From Globisporangium splendens (lineage: Eukaryota; Oomycota; Peronosporomycetes; Pythiales; Pythiaceae), in assembly GCA_006386115.1 (NCBI GenBank), contig VFIW01000057.1, forward strand, positions 237,564-301,563: DNA of 64,000 nt, written 5' to 3'. A program made the translations under genes and the position numbers. The notes under the pieces are model-generated. The model saw only the letters and a list, made by a program, of their open reading frames with translations, ran no database searches and was not told where the DNA came from. Below are positions 50,005 through 60,014 of this stretch, piece after piece (position 1 is the stretch's first letter; each line of letters begins with the position of its first letter).

Positions 50005-50259
50005 TGTGGTGTTTCACGGACCGAACGAGACGTCAAACACTCAAATGGGGGAGCTGGAACTCCCGGGTACTCGCTACGTGTATTCTTTACGCACGAGACC
50101 AGATTCTGTAGAATAGAATAAATGAGAGCTCGTAAGGTATGCAAACAACACACACTCATCTCTACGCTGCTCTCCAACGGTGCGATCCAGGGGGTGCTCA
50201 TCTGGGTTGTGAGGAAGCTGCCTGGTCGTGGAGTGGCCCACACCACTGCGCACGCCACA
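50005..50259 (-). repeat. Gypsy-B 5' LTR
   Basis: 255 bp, the shorter version of 44581-44872. The internal edge carries a 12-bp palindrome aaagttaacttt (49994-50005) just where a primer site would be. No TGG-starting primer site is obvious, so a self-priming mechanism is possible but unproven. Confidence 0.9.
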
Positions 50260-50264
50260 CACAC
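50260..50264 (+). repeat. Target site duplication of Gypsy-B, right (cacac)
   Basis: Copy of 44576-44580. Confidence 0.92.
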
Positions 50265-50366
50265 CGTCAAAACTAAGAAACACCTCACTGCCAGCAGTGT
50301 TAATGAGACTCAGGAATTCTTAAACTGTATGTAGATCACAAGTTCAATAGAATTACCTTCTCTCTC
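50265..50366 (+). mobile_element. LINE copy B, 3' end after the Gypsy-B insertion
   Basis: It holds the native last codons of ORF2 (stop TAA 50321-50323) and the 3' UTR ending agttcaatagaattaccttctctctc. Confidence 0.88.
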
Positions 50367-50386
50367 TCACATATAGATCAGATGCA
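50367..50386 (+). repeat. Target site duplication of LINE copy B, right
   Basis: 20-bp copy of 35382-35401. Confidence 0.9.
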
Positions 50387-50642
50387 ACAGCCTGGTGACT
50401 AATCATACACATTTGTCCTTTCAATAGTCAGCTAGTATACCTGCTAGTTTTCTGCCATGCGAACATAATCTAACGATTATAGGCAAAGGAAAATAAGACG
50501 CAGCTGATTCACAACAAGTTACTGAGGATTAGCCTGGTTCATGGATACCCGTTATCTACCGTAAGCCATAACCAATAGTTTCACAAGGGGATGACTAAAC
50601 ACAGAAGATCAGTAGCCAGCACGTACCAGGTTTGTGCCAAAC
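50387..50642. other. Short non-repeat gap
   Basis: 256 bp of A/T-rich DNA between LINE copy B and Gypsy copy 2; nothing recognised. Confidence 0.6.
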
Positions 50643-51294
50643 TGTAATGGGCTATACTTAGCCATTACATGAAGGTGGATCTGTTCTCAGATCTAGTGTG
50701 CCACACACCACCTTCAGTGTGCATTGTGGAGAGACAATTAACAAAGGGATTACAGTACGACAGTCCCCACATGCACATGTGACGTCATCCCATGACGTCA
50801 CGAGCGCTCTCTGTGCTGATCAGTGCAGAATGTTGTTCACATGTACTAATCAGTACAGAGTGATGACATCCATGTACTAATCAAGTACTGAGTGATGGTT
50901 CCTACTTGGGAAACTGCACTGGTGATGAGACCGACGTGTGTCTGCCACCTGAAGTGAGTGGCTGTAGCCAATCACTTTGCAGGGAATTTTCCACGGGACT
51001 TCAAGTTCAAGCTTCTCGAAGATCTCGTGGGTTCAACCTCAGTGTACCCAAGGTTTTATATATCAGATTCATAGGTTTTATTGTGTATGTTTAGGTTTTA
51101 GTTATAAAACCTCTAGGATCCCTTGGGGTTCATTTACAAGTAGCGACAGGAACCATAAGCATTTTTTAATTCAGTTGCAATTTTACCACCAAGCCCTCAA
51201 GTCTTCCTTCCTCCCTCCAAGTCGGGAGACGCTTCCTCTGGCACAAGCGTGTGTGCCGTGTTTAAGGGACTGTTTGGAACAGCGCCCTTTTACA
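50643..51294 (+). repeat. 5' LTR of Gypsy copy 2
   Basis: It ends ...gcgcccttttaca instead of copy 1's ...gcgccccattaca. CRE pair at 50780-50787 and 50793-50800. Confidence 0.95.
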
Positions 51295-51296
51295 CC

Positions 51297-51314
51297 TGGT
51301 AGCACTTCGAGCGG
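51297..51314 (+). other. Probable primer binding site, Gypsy copy 2
   Basis: Same tggtagca-starting 18-mer as 11667-11684, two nt after the LTR. Confidence 0.5.
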
Positions 51315-51420
51315 TCCTTCCAGCGACCCAGTGAAGCGAAAAGGTTTGACGACGCGGCTTTGAGCACGTCGCGCATTCCTGTCCAAGACTGAAGACCCTG
51401 CGAGCATCCTTGTCGTGGAC

Positions 51421-52464
51421 ATGGATGCTACAGGAACCCCACTCGGTCCAGCAGTACCGGAAACTGTCGAGTTGACTATTGAGGGTTTCCCTCACTTGTC
51501 TTCTCATGAGTGGATGGCGCTTGAGCGCATGCGAGATGTCATCGGAGAGGCTGCTGTGGTCAGTCTGCTTCGATCGGCGTCTCCGGAAGACCAGAAGAGC
51601 GCGGTGGTCAGCTTCATGCACCACGAGATCATGTCCTCCCGGAAGCAGGTCGCAACCCCTGTTTCCTCACTCAGGACGGTGCCGCTGAAGCTGGACGTCT
51701 CTCCGTATCGCGGCGGAGAGAACGAGCCTCTTTCGAGATGGTTCGTCGAGTTGGATGCAGCTATCACTGCAAGACAACTGCGAGACCCAATGCAGCAAGT
51801 GTTGTTCGCGATGTCCAACCTTGCGGGTCGTGCAAAGAGCTGGGCTTATGGGAAGCGTTTGTCAGATCCAAACTGCTTCTACAGCTACGAAGACTTCAAG
51901 GCAGAGCTCAAGGCAGCGTTTGAACCACCGCAGAGTGAGTTCCGTGCGCGTGCCGAGTTCCTCAAGCTTCGCCAAGGCCGTTTCGATCTGCATTCGTATG
52001 CACAACGAGCGCGCTTCCTGGTCTCAAGCATCGTGGACGAGCCGATTGACGTTCCAACGCAAGTCGTGACGTTCATGACGGGTCTGAACGACGGGCCAAT
52101 CCGGAACCAATTGTTCCGTGAGTATCCCAAGACGCTGGACGAAGCCATCAGCCGCGCGATGCAAGAAGAGTTCAGCATCAAGCAAGCCAAGTTCCAAGGG
52201 TTTCCGTCAAGGCCACCAAGACAAGCGAATGTCGCGCACGATGGTCCAGAGCCGATGGACATCTCGTACATTTCCACGCCTGGAAATGGACGTCCTCGCA
52301 ACGATGGAAAATGTTTCCGTTGTGGGAAGTCGGGTCACTTCGCTCGGAACTGCAAAGTGTCTTTGCCGGGTCGGCAAACGACACAGGGTTCGCGCTCGAA
52401 CAACTACGGTCGCGGCCGTGGGTTCGATCGTTCCCAACGTTCAAAAAACGGGAACGACCAGTAG
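51421..52464 (+). CDS. gag: Gypsy copy 2 gag
   Basis: 347 residues from ATG 51421 (MDATGTPLGPAVPETVELT). It has the capsid-like core (LSRWFVELDAAITARQL, FKAELKAAFEPP) and one CCHC knuckle (CFRCGKSGHFARNC), ending ...RSKNGNDQ. It is nearly identical to copy 1 from the middle onward but differs clearly in the first ~90 residues and leader. No lesion. The last 18 bases before the stop hold the frameshift heptamer. Confidence 0.93.
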   Translation: MDATGTPLGPAVPETVELTIEGFPHLSSHEWMALERMRDVIGEAAVVSLLRSASPEDQKSAVVSFMHHEIMSSRKQVATPVSSLRTVPLKLDVSPYRGGENEPLSRWFVELDAAITARQLRDPMQQVLFAMSNLAGRAKSWAYGKRLSDPNCFYSYEDFKAELKAAFEPPQSEFRARAEFLKLRQGRFDLHSYAQRARFLVSSIVDEPIDVPTQVVTFMTGLNDGPIRNQLFREYPKTLDEAISRAMQEEFSIKQAKFQGFPSRPPRQANVAHDGPEPMDISYISTPGNGRPRNDGKCFRCGKSGHFARNCKVSLPGRQTTQGSRSNNYGRGRGFDRSQRSKNGNDQ

Positions 52465-52483
52465 GGGCGGGGCCTCCTACTGG
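52443..52483 (+). promoter_or_regulatory. -1 ribosomal frameshift signal, gag/pol (copy 2)
   Basis: A AAA AAC at 52443-52449, 8-nt spacer, hairpin 52458-52483. Identical to copy 1. Confidence 0.85.
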
Positions 52484-55400
52484 GCTCGAAAAGAGGACTG
52501 TGTTTGTGGATACACAGGACTCTGGCCCCAATGTGCATGATGCACATGCAGTTTCCACGAGGGAGAACAGTGTCAGTCAAACGTCAAGTTTGATCGTTCT
52601 CAAAGTTCAAGTAGACGGTATTGCAACGCCTCTACGAGCTTTGGTTGACACTGGTGCGTCGAACAATTTTGTTCGAAATGAAGTGATCGTCAGGCATAAA
52701 GTACCAATGCCTGATGCGAATGAAGACAAGACGATGGTTATCCGGTTGGCCAACGGGTCAACTGTGAAGATGCCGAAGCGCGTGGTGCGCTTGGCAATGA
52801 AGTGTGAAGATTTCCGAGGTGAAGACGAGTTCATTTTACTCGACCTCGATGACAAGTTTGATCTGATTCTGGGAATGCCATGGTGAAGCGTTATCAACCT
52901 AGCATTGACTGGATGAAGATGAAGATCTCCGTTGACAAGTCACACGATGCTGACTTGAGCTGTGTGACAACGGATGAAGTGGTGTGGGTGTATACATCTG
53001 TGGAAGAGATCCCGGATGACCCTCGTGATATTGCGGTGTGCGATGGCCCCCCATGTTCACGAGCGGTACCCATCTTGAAGAAGACTACTGGAGGTGGAGC
53101 AGTCAGGCGCCAGAAAAAGACTGTCTCCTTTGCCATCGACCCCATGGGTGAGGCGATGTGCGTGGAAGAAACGAATGGGAAAAGAGCCGAAGAGCCATCC
53201 CGAGAGAAGAAGAAGAAGACCAGCAAGAAGAGTGTCCCGTGTGCCCCTGATCAAGGTACATGTCAAGGTGACGAAGGAAGTGTCCAAGCACAAGACATTT
53301 CAAGCGAGTTTGCGAATATCGCGGTCTACAATGAAGATGGTGACGTGGATGTAATCCGTCACGTGAAGATTGAAAATCCTCCAAGCTCAGTCGAAGAGTT
53401 GATTTCCTTGCCATGGATGAGCAAGAAGACGCTGAAGCGTAGCCTAGCGAAAGGCGAAATTTCGCAGGTCTGCATGATCGTCGATGTTGACGATGCAGAA
53501 GACATCAACACAGTATCAGCAACGGAGGCTGAAGTGTTCGATGAGAAGACACGGAAGGAAAGGTTCGAGGAGCAGTCATGGGACGCTCTCAAAACGAACC
53601 CCGTGTATGAACTTGTCAAGGAATATGAGGACATATTCCCAGACAAGGTGCCGGACGAACTGCCATTCGATAGAGGCGTTCGTCATGAGATTGACATACT
53701 TCCTGGCACGAAGTATTGTATCACACGGCAGTGGCCGTTGCCAAGAGAACAAGTCGTTGCGATCGACGAGTTCTTTGCGCAACGTGCTAAGGCTGGGCAT
53801 GTGCGAGAGAGCAAGTCTCCACATTGTAGCCCAACCTTCTGTGTGAAGAAGGCAACTGGAGGTTGGCGCATCGTCCACGCTTTCAACAAGCTGAACGACG
53901 CTACCATTCCAGCCCAAACTCCGGTTCCACGCAAGGATATGATCCTTGATGGAATGGTTGGCAGTACTGTCTTCAGTGCTATCGATCTGAAAGATGGGTT
54001 CTATCAGATTCGAATGCGCGAAGACGATGTTCCACTAACTGCAGTGAGTACCCCGAGTGGTATGCTGTGGGAATGGTTAGTGATGCCACAGGGTTTGAAG
54101 AACGCTCCTGCGACTTTCAATAGGATGGTCACGAATCTACTTCGTCCATTGAGAGGGTTTGCACCGAGTTACTTTGACGATATATTCGTTCATAGTAAAA
54201 CCACGGGTGAAAAGTCTGACGTTGATGTTCATCTTGACCATCTCCGTCAAGTCTTTCAGGTCATGCGAGAGAACAAGCTCTACGCTAACCTGAAGAAGTG
54301 CATATTCTTTGCACCAGAGATCCCCGTTCTCGGTTGCTTTGTGGGAAAGCATGGTGTTCGAGTCGATCCGGAGAAGGTCAAAGCTATTGACGATTGGCCT
54401 GTGCCTCAGAATGTCAAACAGCTGAGACAATGGCTGGGTCTGGCCAACTACTTGCACAAGTACACGCGCAACTATGCAGCGTTGGTGCAACCCCTCACAC
54501 AGCTCCTGAAGAAGGACATTGAGTGGGAGTGGTCCAGTGACCACCAAATGGCATTTGCCGAAGTCAAGAGGAGTCTGCGAGAAGCTCCCGTGCTGGCAAT
54601 CGCAAACCACGACAAGCCTTTTCATGTGGTTTGCGATGCAAGCGACTATGCCATCGGTTGCGCGTTGATGCAACACGATGATGAGGGTCATGAGCGAGTT
54701 GTGTCGTATCAGTCACGACAACTCCGACCCGCAGAACGGAACTACCCAGTTCACGACAAAGAACTTCTGGCGATGAAGTATTCTTTGGTCAAGTTCCGTG
54801 TGTATCTGCTTGGCGAGGAGCGCTTTGCGATCTACACTGATCACGCATCTCTGCGTACGGCAGTGAAGACTCCTCATTTGTCGCAAAGAATGGCGAGATG
54901 GTTCTCCTTCTTTGCAGAGTACAACTTTGTTGTACACTACAAGCCAGGCAAGACGAACATCTTAGCCGATGCGCTGTCAAGACGTCCGGATTACGATCCG
55001 AAGACCAAGAGTGAAGACACGGACGGAGCGTGTCGACTCTGTGAAGATGTTCAAGCGATCGTGGTGCAAGCAGCGACTACAGTGCGAGAAGACATTATCG
55101 AAGGGTACAAGTCTGACGAAACATGTCAGGACTTGTTGAAGTATTTCAAGGACCCTTCGGACAGAGCACTGCAAGGTCTTCCGCCGCGCACAAGGTCGCG
55201 AGCTCACCGCTTCCGAGTACACAATGGGTTGTTGTACTACGCGGTTGAACAAGGGGATACAGCAAGGGTTGTTGTTCCCAACGACGAAGGTCTGCGTCAT
55301 CGACTCTTGTATGAGTACCATGACAGTCCTTCGGGTGGCCATCTCGGACGTGAGAAAACGTTTCTCAGTCTTTCCCGGGATTACTACTGGCCACACATGT

Positions 55401-57214
55401 ACAAGTGGGTTCGCAAGTATGTGAGGACTTGCGAGATCTGCCAACGAGTGAAACCTTCTGGTTCCACTCAGGCACCACTTCGTTCATTGGCTGTCCCATC
55501 GGACAGTTGGAAGTCTGTGAGTATGGATTTCATATTCGGACTTCCACGTGACAAACACGGACGCAATGGCATCCTTGTGTTTGTGGACCGATTCAGCAAG
55601 ATGGTCCATCTTGCGCCTGTTTCGGACAAGATCTCAGCCGAAATGACGGCCAAGGTCTTTGTAGACGTCGTATTCCGTCTGCATGGCCTGCCCGTTGAGA
55701 TCGTGTCTGACCGTGACACTCGGTTTACGTCCAAGTTTTGGCGTGCACTGTTCGGACTTCTGGACACCAAGTTGTCCATGTCAACAGCGGCACATCCTGA
55801 AACGGATGGTCAAACAGAGCGAGTGAATCGTGTCCTCGAAGACGTGTTGCGCAGCTACGCAACGTCTTTCAAAGAGTGGAGTGAGTTTCTCCCTCTTGCC
55901 GAGTTTGCGTTGAACAACTCCACGCATGTCTCGACAGGTCACTCTCCATTTTATGTGAACTATGGCATTCATCCTCGAGTGCCTGCTTCCATAATGGGTG
56001 AGGTCTCTACCTTAAGTGGGGGAGGGACTACGGCTAAAGGCAATAAGCCGCAGTCGTCGTATGACCTGAATGCTGTTGCCGAGTTAAAAGCCAATTTTGA
56101 CTCGATGAAACCCCTCAACGACATCACTAGTCGTGAGGAACAGCAAGTCGATGACTTTGTTGTGAGGAGACAAGCCGTTGTGAGGTTTGTTCGAGACGCA
56201 ATCGCGAAGGCTCAGGATCTGCAAAAGGAACAAGCAGATAGGAGCGGAAGGAAGAACAAGCAAGTGTATAAGATCAATGATCTTGTATTACTTAGCACGG
56301 CGAACCTGCCTGAACATGCAGTGTCCAACTTGGGAAGCTCGAAGCTTCTGCCAAGGTTCATTGGACCGTTCAAGGTGGTTAAATGCAATGGTGATGCCTA
56401 CACGCTAGACATACCTACACGCATGCGTCTACACCCGACATTTTATGTGGGTAGACTGAAGCCTTACCTTCCAAGCGGATCAGCGGATCCTACGAGATCT
56501 TCCGCAAACGATCAAGCTGATCTTGAAGACTCTCCACTTGATTGCGAAGAGCAAACAGCTCATCGCTTTGGAGATTCTTCTCGGCGTAAAGGCGCTGAAG
56601 CACATCGAAGGACTCCTCCTTCACAGCTTCCAGCACGAGAAGGCGCGAGTTATACTCCTTGCGGAGTACCTCAAGAGCCGTCCCTGCCTCTTCCACAGAG
56701 CGCAGTAGACGTTCGTGATGCATTTCACGAGCCTTCTCAGCCTTTTGGAGTCGCTCAAGTTCGCCCTGGACTTGCTCGAACCGTTGCTCGAAACGGGACT
56801 CCAAAGCCAGATACTGAGCGGGACCAAAGGTCAGCGAGTCGATCCGCGACTCCTGCTCCTTCACTTGGTCCTCGAGGCTCTCGCACCGATCCGAAAGGAT
56901 CGCATCGCGAACTTCCAGTGTCTCAATCTGAGCGCGATGAGCACTCTTCCACTTCCAGAGTCGCTCAATCGTTTTCGCGTTCAGCCCCACCCCCGTTGTT
57001 AGACTCTCAGGGAGAGCATCGCTGGGTGGTTGAGTCGATTGTTGATCACGAGGATCGACCGACTCATCGTCGAGGAAAGAAGCAGTTGAACCATCAACGC
57101 TTCTACAGAGTTCGGTGGCGTGGATATCCACCGAGCTCGGACACGTGGGAACCACGGCAGACGATGGAGTCTGATGTTCCCGACGTGGTCCGCAGCTACG
57201 AGAACCGCTTGTAG
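52449..57214 (+). pseudogene. pol: Gypsy copy 2 pol, one frameshift near 52883
   Basis: In the -1 frame, protease (LVDTGASNNFV, about 52645) runs to a premature TGA right after GMPW, caused by loss of one T near 52883. The frame from 52880 to 57214 then carries everything else intact: RT (YFDD at about 54175), RNase H (VCDASDYAIGC, YTDHASL), integrase HHCC (…CEICQR), the D,D,E core (MDFIFGLP, SDRDTRFTS, ETDGQTERVN), GPF/GPY (RFIGPFKVV), a ~150-residue Pro/Ser/Arg-rich linker, and a C-terminal chromodomain (WVVESIVDHED…RVRWRGYPPSSDTWEP). Apart from the protease break the gene looks functional. The linker region is opposite the antisense coiled-coil ORF. Confidence 0.92.
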
Positions 57215-57557
57215 CGTCGCCAGGGGCGACACTACGACGACCAGAGCTGGGATTCGCTCTGTCGTCAGCAGGAGTTCTTCTTTGGGCACGAGCATTGCCA
57301 CGACGAAGAAGACGCTCCATTTGGTTCTCGTTCTCAAGACGAACAAATGTTCGCCATGAGTCTCTCTGGGCTGCGATGGGTTGGTTCGGATCACGATTGT
57401 TGATCCGACGCCAACTGAAGAACCGCTCCTTGTAGAACTCGATATCCCCCTTCTTCTTCAGAATGGGAGATATGTCGAAGAGTTCTGGAGCTGTCTGCTG
57501 TCGCTTGGACAACGGACGTTCTTCACCTTGGTTCACTTGGTCACTTGGTCGCTTCAT
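56490..57557 (-). CDS. Antisense ORF of Gypsy copy 2 (basic N-terminus, coiled coil), complete
   Basis: 355 residues from the conserved ATG at 57557. Residues 1-25 (MKRPSDQV…LSKRQQ) hold two basic clusters like a bipartite nuclear signal. Residues ~25-85 form a conserved block (ELFDISPILKKKG, FYKERFFSWRRI, WRTFVRLENENQMERLL). Residues ~90-210 are a Ser/Pro-rich linker. From LWKWKSAHRAQIE to the end is a long heptad-rich coiled coil (CESLEDQV, LESRFEQRFEQVQGELERL, LQDQLDRLRKI). The frame is also open upstream into the LTR (ATG 57656). The first half lies between the pol stop (57214) and the 3' LTR, where no sense ORF exists. No known family is recognised. Transcription could come from antisense activity of the 3' LTR about 80 bp upstream. 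Confidence 0.7.
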   Translation of the reverse strand: MKRPSDQVNQGEERPLSKRQQTAPELFDISPILKKKGDIEFYKERFFSWRRINNRDPNQPIAAQRDSWRTFVRLENENQMERLLRRGNARAQRRTPADDRANPSSGRRSVAPGDATSGSRSCGPRREHQTPSSAVVPTCPSSVDIHATELCRSVDGSTASFLDDESVDPRDQQSTQPPSDALPESLTTGVGLNAKTIERLWKWKSAHRAQIETLEVRDAILSDRCESLEDQVKEQESRIDSLTFGPAQYLALESRFEQRFEQVQGELERLQKAEKAREMHHERLLRSVEEAGTALEVLRKEYNSRLLVLEAVKEESFDVLQRLYAEKNLQSDELFALRNQVESLQDQLDRLRKIS

Positions 57558-57620
57558 GGCCGATTGGAAAGTGAACTGCTCCGAAAGGTCTGCAAAAGTA
57601 CGCAAGGTACTTGTGACTTT

Positions 57621-57633
57621 AAGGAGGGGATGA
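57621..57633 (+). other. Polypurine tract, Gypsy copy 2
   Basis: aaggaggggatga directly before the 3' LTR. Confidence 0.85.
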
Positions 57634-58283
57634 TGTAATGGGCTATACCTAGCCATTACATGAAGGTGGATCTGTCCACAGATCTAGTGTGCCACACACC
57701 ACCTTCAGTGTGCATTGTGGAGAGAAATAAACAAAGGGATTACGGTACGACAGTCCCCACATGCACATGTGACGTCATCCCATGACGTCACGAGCGCTCT
57801 CTGTGCTGATCAGTGCAGAATGTTGTTCACATGTACTAATCAGTACAGAGTGATGACATCCATGTACTAATCAAGTACTGAGTGATGGTTCCTACTTGGG
57901 AAACTGCACTGGTGATGAGACCGACGTGTCTCTGCCACCTAAAGTGAGTGGCTGTAGCCAATCACTTTGCAGGGAATTTTCCACGGGACTTCAAGTTCAA
58001 GCTTCTCGAAGATCCCGTGGGTTCAACCTCAGTGTACCCAAGGTTTTATATATCAGATTCATAGGTTTTATTGTGTATGTTTAGGTTTTAGTTATAAAAC
58101 GTGTAGGAGCCCTTGGGGTTCATTTACAAGTAGCGACAGGAACCATAAGCATTTTTAATTCAGTTGCAATTTTACCACCAAGCCCTCAAGTCTTCCTTCC
58201 TCCCTCCAAGTCGGGAGACGCTTCCTCTGGCACAAGCGTGTGTGCCGTGTTTAAGGGACTGTTTGGAACAGCGCCCTTTTACA
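57634..58283 (+). repeat. 3' LTR of Gypsy copy 2
   Basis: Differs from its 5' partner at about a dozen positions. CRE pair at 57770-57777 and 57783-57790. Ends ...ttttaca at 58283, immediately followed by copy-3 LTR sequence. Confidence 0.95.
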
Positions 58284-58888
58284 AAGAGGCTATCCGAGAC
58301 AGCCTCAAACACGGCACGCACGCTTGCGCTTGAAGAGGAAGACTTGAGGGGAACTTGGCAAAAATGCAACTTAATTGAAATGAGCTTATGGTTCCTGACA
58401 CTACATGTAAAACACCACTAGGGCTCCTAGAGGTTTTATAACTAAAACCTAAACATGCAGAAATAAAACCTATGAACCTGATATATAAAACCTTGGGTAC
58501 ACTGAGGTTGAACCTACTGGATCTTCGAGAAACTTGAACTTGAAGTACCGCGGGGATTCTCTGCGAAGTGATTGGCTCTGCCACTCACTTCAGACGGCAG
58601 AGACACGTCGCTCTCATCACCAGTGTTGTTTCCCCAAGTAGGAACCATCATTCACATGTCTAGAGTACTGTTGTGCGTAATCACGCCGAATCTCAATGAT
58701 TGCGACGACCAACACTCAACTCAGACACAGATTGCTCTGACGTCAGACGATGACGTCACCTGTGCATGTGGGGATCACTCTTATGTGTTTCACCCAATAT
58801 CTTCGCACCCACAATGCACTTCCACAAGGTGGTGTGTGACACACACAAAGAGCCACCTTGCATGTAATGGCAGCCTTAGCCCATTACA
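58284..58888 (-). repeat. 3' LTR of Gypsy copy 3 (tip truncated by 3 nt)
   Basis: On the minus strand it starts TGTAATGGGCTAAGG and should end ...CCTCTTACA (as at 1-74), but ends at CCTCTT. It keeps the terminal inverted repeat TGTAATGG/CCATTACA and two TGACGTCA sites (58738-58745, 58751-58758). Confidence 0.9.
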
Positions 58889-58901
58889 TCATCCCTCCCT
58901 T
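58889..58901 (-). other. Polypurine tract, Gypsy copy 3
   Basis: On the minus strand aagggagggatga abuts the LTR start, one base different from copies 1/2. Confidence 0.8.
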
Positions 58902-58964
58902 AAAGTTCCATCACGGACTTTACTTCTTTCGGAAGAGGTACCCGCTCTTACTTTCCAATTGACC

Positions 58965-60014
58965 ATGAAGCGATCAAGCGACCAAGTGAAGCGCGAAGAA
59001 CGGCCCGAGCCAAAGCGGCAGCGGACGACTCCCGGCTTGTACGACATCTCCGCTATTCGCAAGAAGCGTGGAGGACGTCGGTTCTACAAGGAGTTGTTCT
59101 TCCTTTGGCGCAAGATGTCCGGCAGCGACGATCCTGGCCAGTCCAGCACAGCGAAGCTCGAGTCGTGGAAGACGTTTGTCCGACTCGAGAACGAGAATCT
59201 TGTCGAGCGTTTGCTAGGGAACCTAGGAGGCACGCTCGAGAACGATCATAAAGAGCTTGGCTCTCGTCGTTCTAGTGCTCGCGAGAGCACTACAAGCTCT
59301 GTTCGTAACTGTGAACCACGTCGGGAACATCAGACTGAAGAGTCTCTCGAGGTTCCCACGTGTCCGAGTCCGGCGGACAGCCAAGCCACCGTACTCTGTA
59401 GAAGCGTTGACGGTTCAACGACTTCTCTCCTCGACGACGAGTCGATCGATCCTCGTGATCGACTATCGACTCAACGATCCAACGACACTCTCCCTGATGA
59501 TCGATCAGAGGAGGTGGGGCTGAACGCGAAAACGATTGAGCGACTCTGGAAGTGGAAGAGTGCTCACCGCGCTCAGATCGAGGCTCTTGAAGTTCGCAAC
59601 GCGGTACTCGAAGACCGGTGCGAAAGCCTCGAAGACCGGTTGAAGGAGCAGGAGTCGAAGATCGACTTGCTCTTCGATGGTCTTGCCCAGCGTTCGGCAA
59701 TGGAGTCACGTTTCGAACAGAGGTTCGAGAAGATTCAAGTCGAGCTTGAACGACTCCAGAAGGCTGAGAAAGCTCGTGATGCGTATCACGAACGTCTACT
59801 GCGCTCTGTGGAAGAGGCAGGGACTTCTCTTGAGATACTTTGGAAGGAGTATCATGGTCGCCTTCTCGCGTTGGAGACAATAAAGGACGAGTCCTTTGAT
59901 GTGCTTCAGCGCCTTTATGTCGAGAAGAAGCTCCATGACGATGAGTTACAGACTCTTCGCGAGCTGGTGGAGCGACTTCAGGATCGACTTGATCGTCTGC
60001 CAAAGGCTCTGTAG
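58965..60014 (+). CDS. Antisense ORF of Gypsy copy 3 (basic N-terminus, coiled coil), complete
   Basis: 349 residues from ATG 58965 (MKRSSDQVKREERPEPKRQR), which is strongly basic. The same conserved block follows (LYDISAIRKKRG, FYKELFFLWRKM, WKTFVRLENENLVERLL), then a Ser/Thr-rich linker and a long coiled coil (LWKWKSAHRAQIEALEVRNA…, LESLEDRL-like heptads, MESRFEQRFEKIQVELERL, LLRSVEEAG, ending LQDRLDRLPKAL). It is homologous along its whole length to the antisense ORFs of copies 1/2 despite subfamily divergence. The frame is open a further 131 codons upstream through LTR sequence; that part has no counterpart and is not included. It lies opposite the chromodomain and linker of pol copy 3. 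Confidence 0.7.
   Translation: MKRSSDQVKREERPEPKRQRTTPGLYDISAIRKKRGGRRFYKELFFLWRKMSGSDDPGQSSTAKLESWKTFVRLENENLVERLLGNLGGTLENDHKELGSRRSSARESTTSSVRNCEPRREHQTEESLEVPTCPSPADSQATVLCRSVDGSTTSLLDDESIDPRDRLSTQRSNDTLPDDRSEEVGLNAKTIERLWKWKSAHRAQIEALEVRNAVLEDRCESLEDRLKEQESKIDLLFDGLAQRSAMESRFEQRFEKIQVELERLQKAEKARDAYHERLLRSVEEAGTSLEILWKEYHGRLLALETIKDESFDVLQRLYVEKKLHDDELQTLRELVERLQDRLDRLPKAL

Larger units (their letters stand above)
44581..50259 (-). mobile_element. Gypsy-B: single-ORF chromodomain Ty3/Gypsy element in LINE copy B
   Basis: A 5.7-kb element on the minus strand with LTRs at 44581-44872 and 50005-50259, TG...CA ends and the target duplication cacac. It is unrelated in sequence to Gypsy copies 1-3. 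Gag and pol are one uninterrupted frame. The LTRs differ by one 37-bp indel plus very few substitutions, so insertion was recent. Confidence 0.93.
50643..58283 (+). mobile_element. Ty3/Gypsy chromovirus copy 2
   Basis: Same family and layout as copy 1, with LTRs 50643-51294 and 57634-58283. Flanking 5-mers are caaac (left) and aagag (right), so there is no target duplication. The right side abuts an LTR of copy 3 directly. One frameshift in protease is the only pol lesion seen. The antisense ORF is complete. Confidence 0.93.

Noticed and set aside
58572..58964. A 131-codon upstream extension of the copy-3 antisense ORF through the LTR
   Set aside because: It is LTR sequence read backwards, has no counterpart in copies 1/2, and the conserved protein starts at MKRSSDQV (58965).
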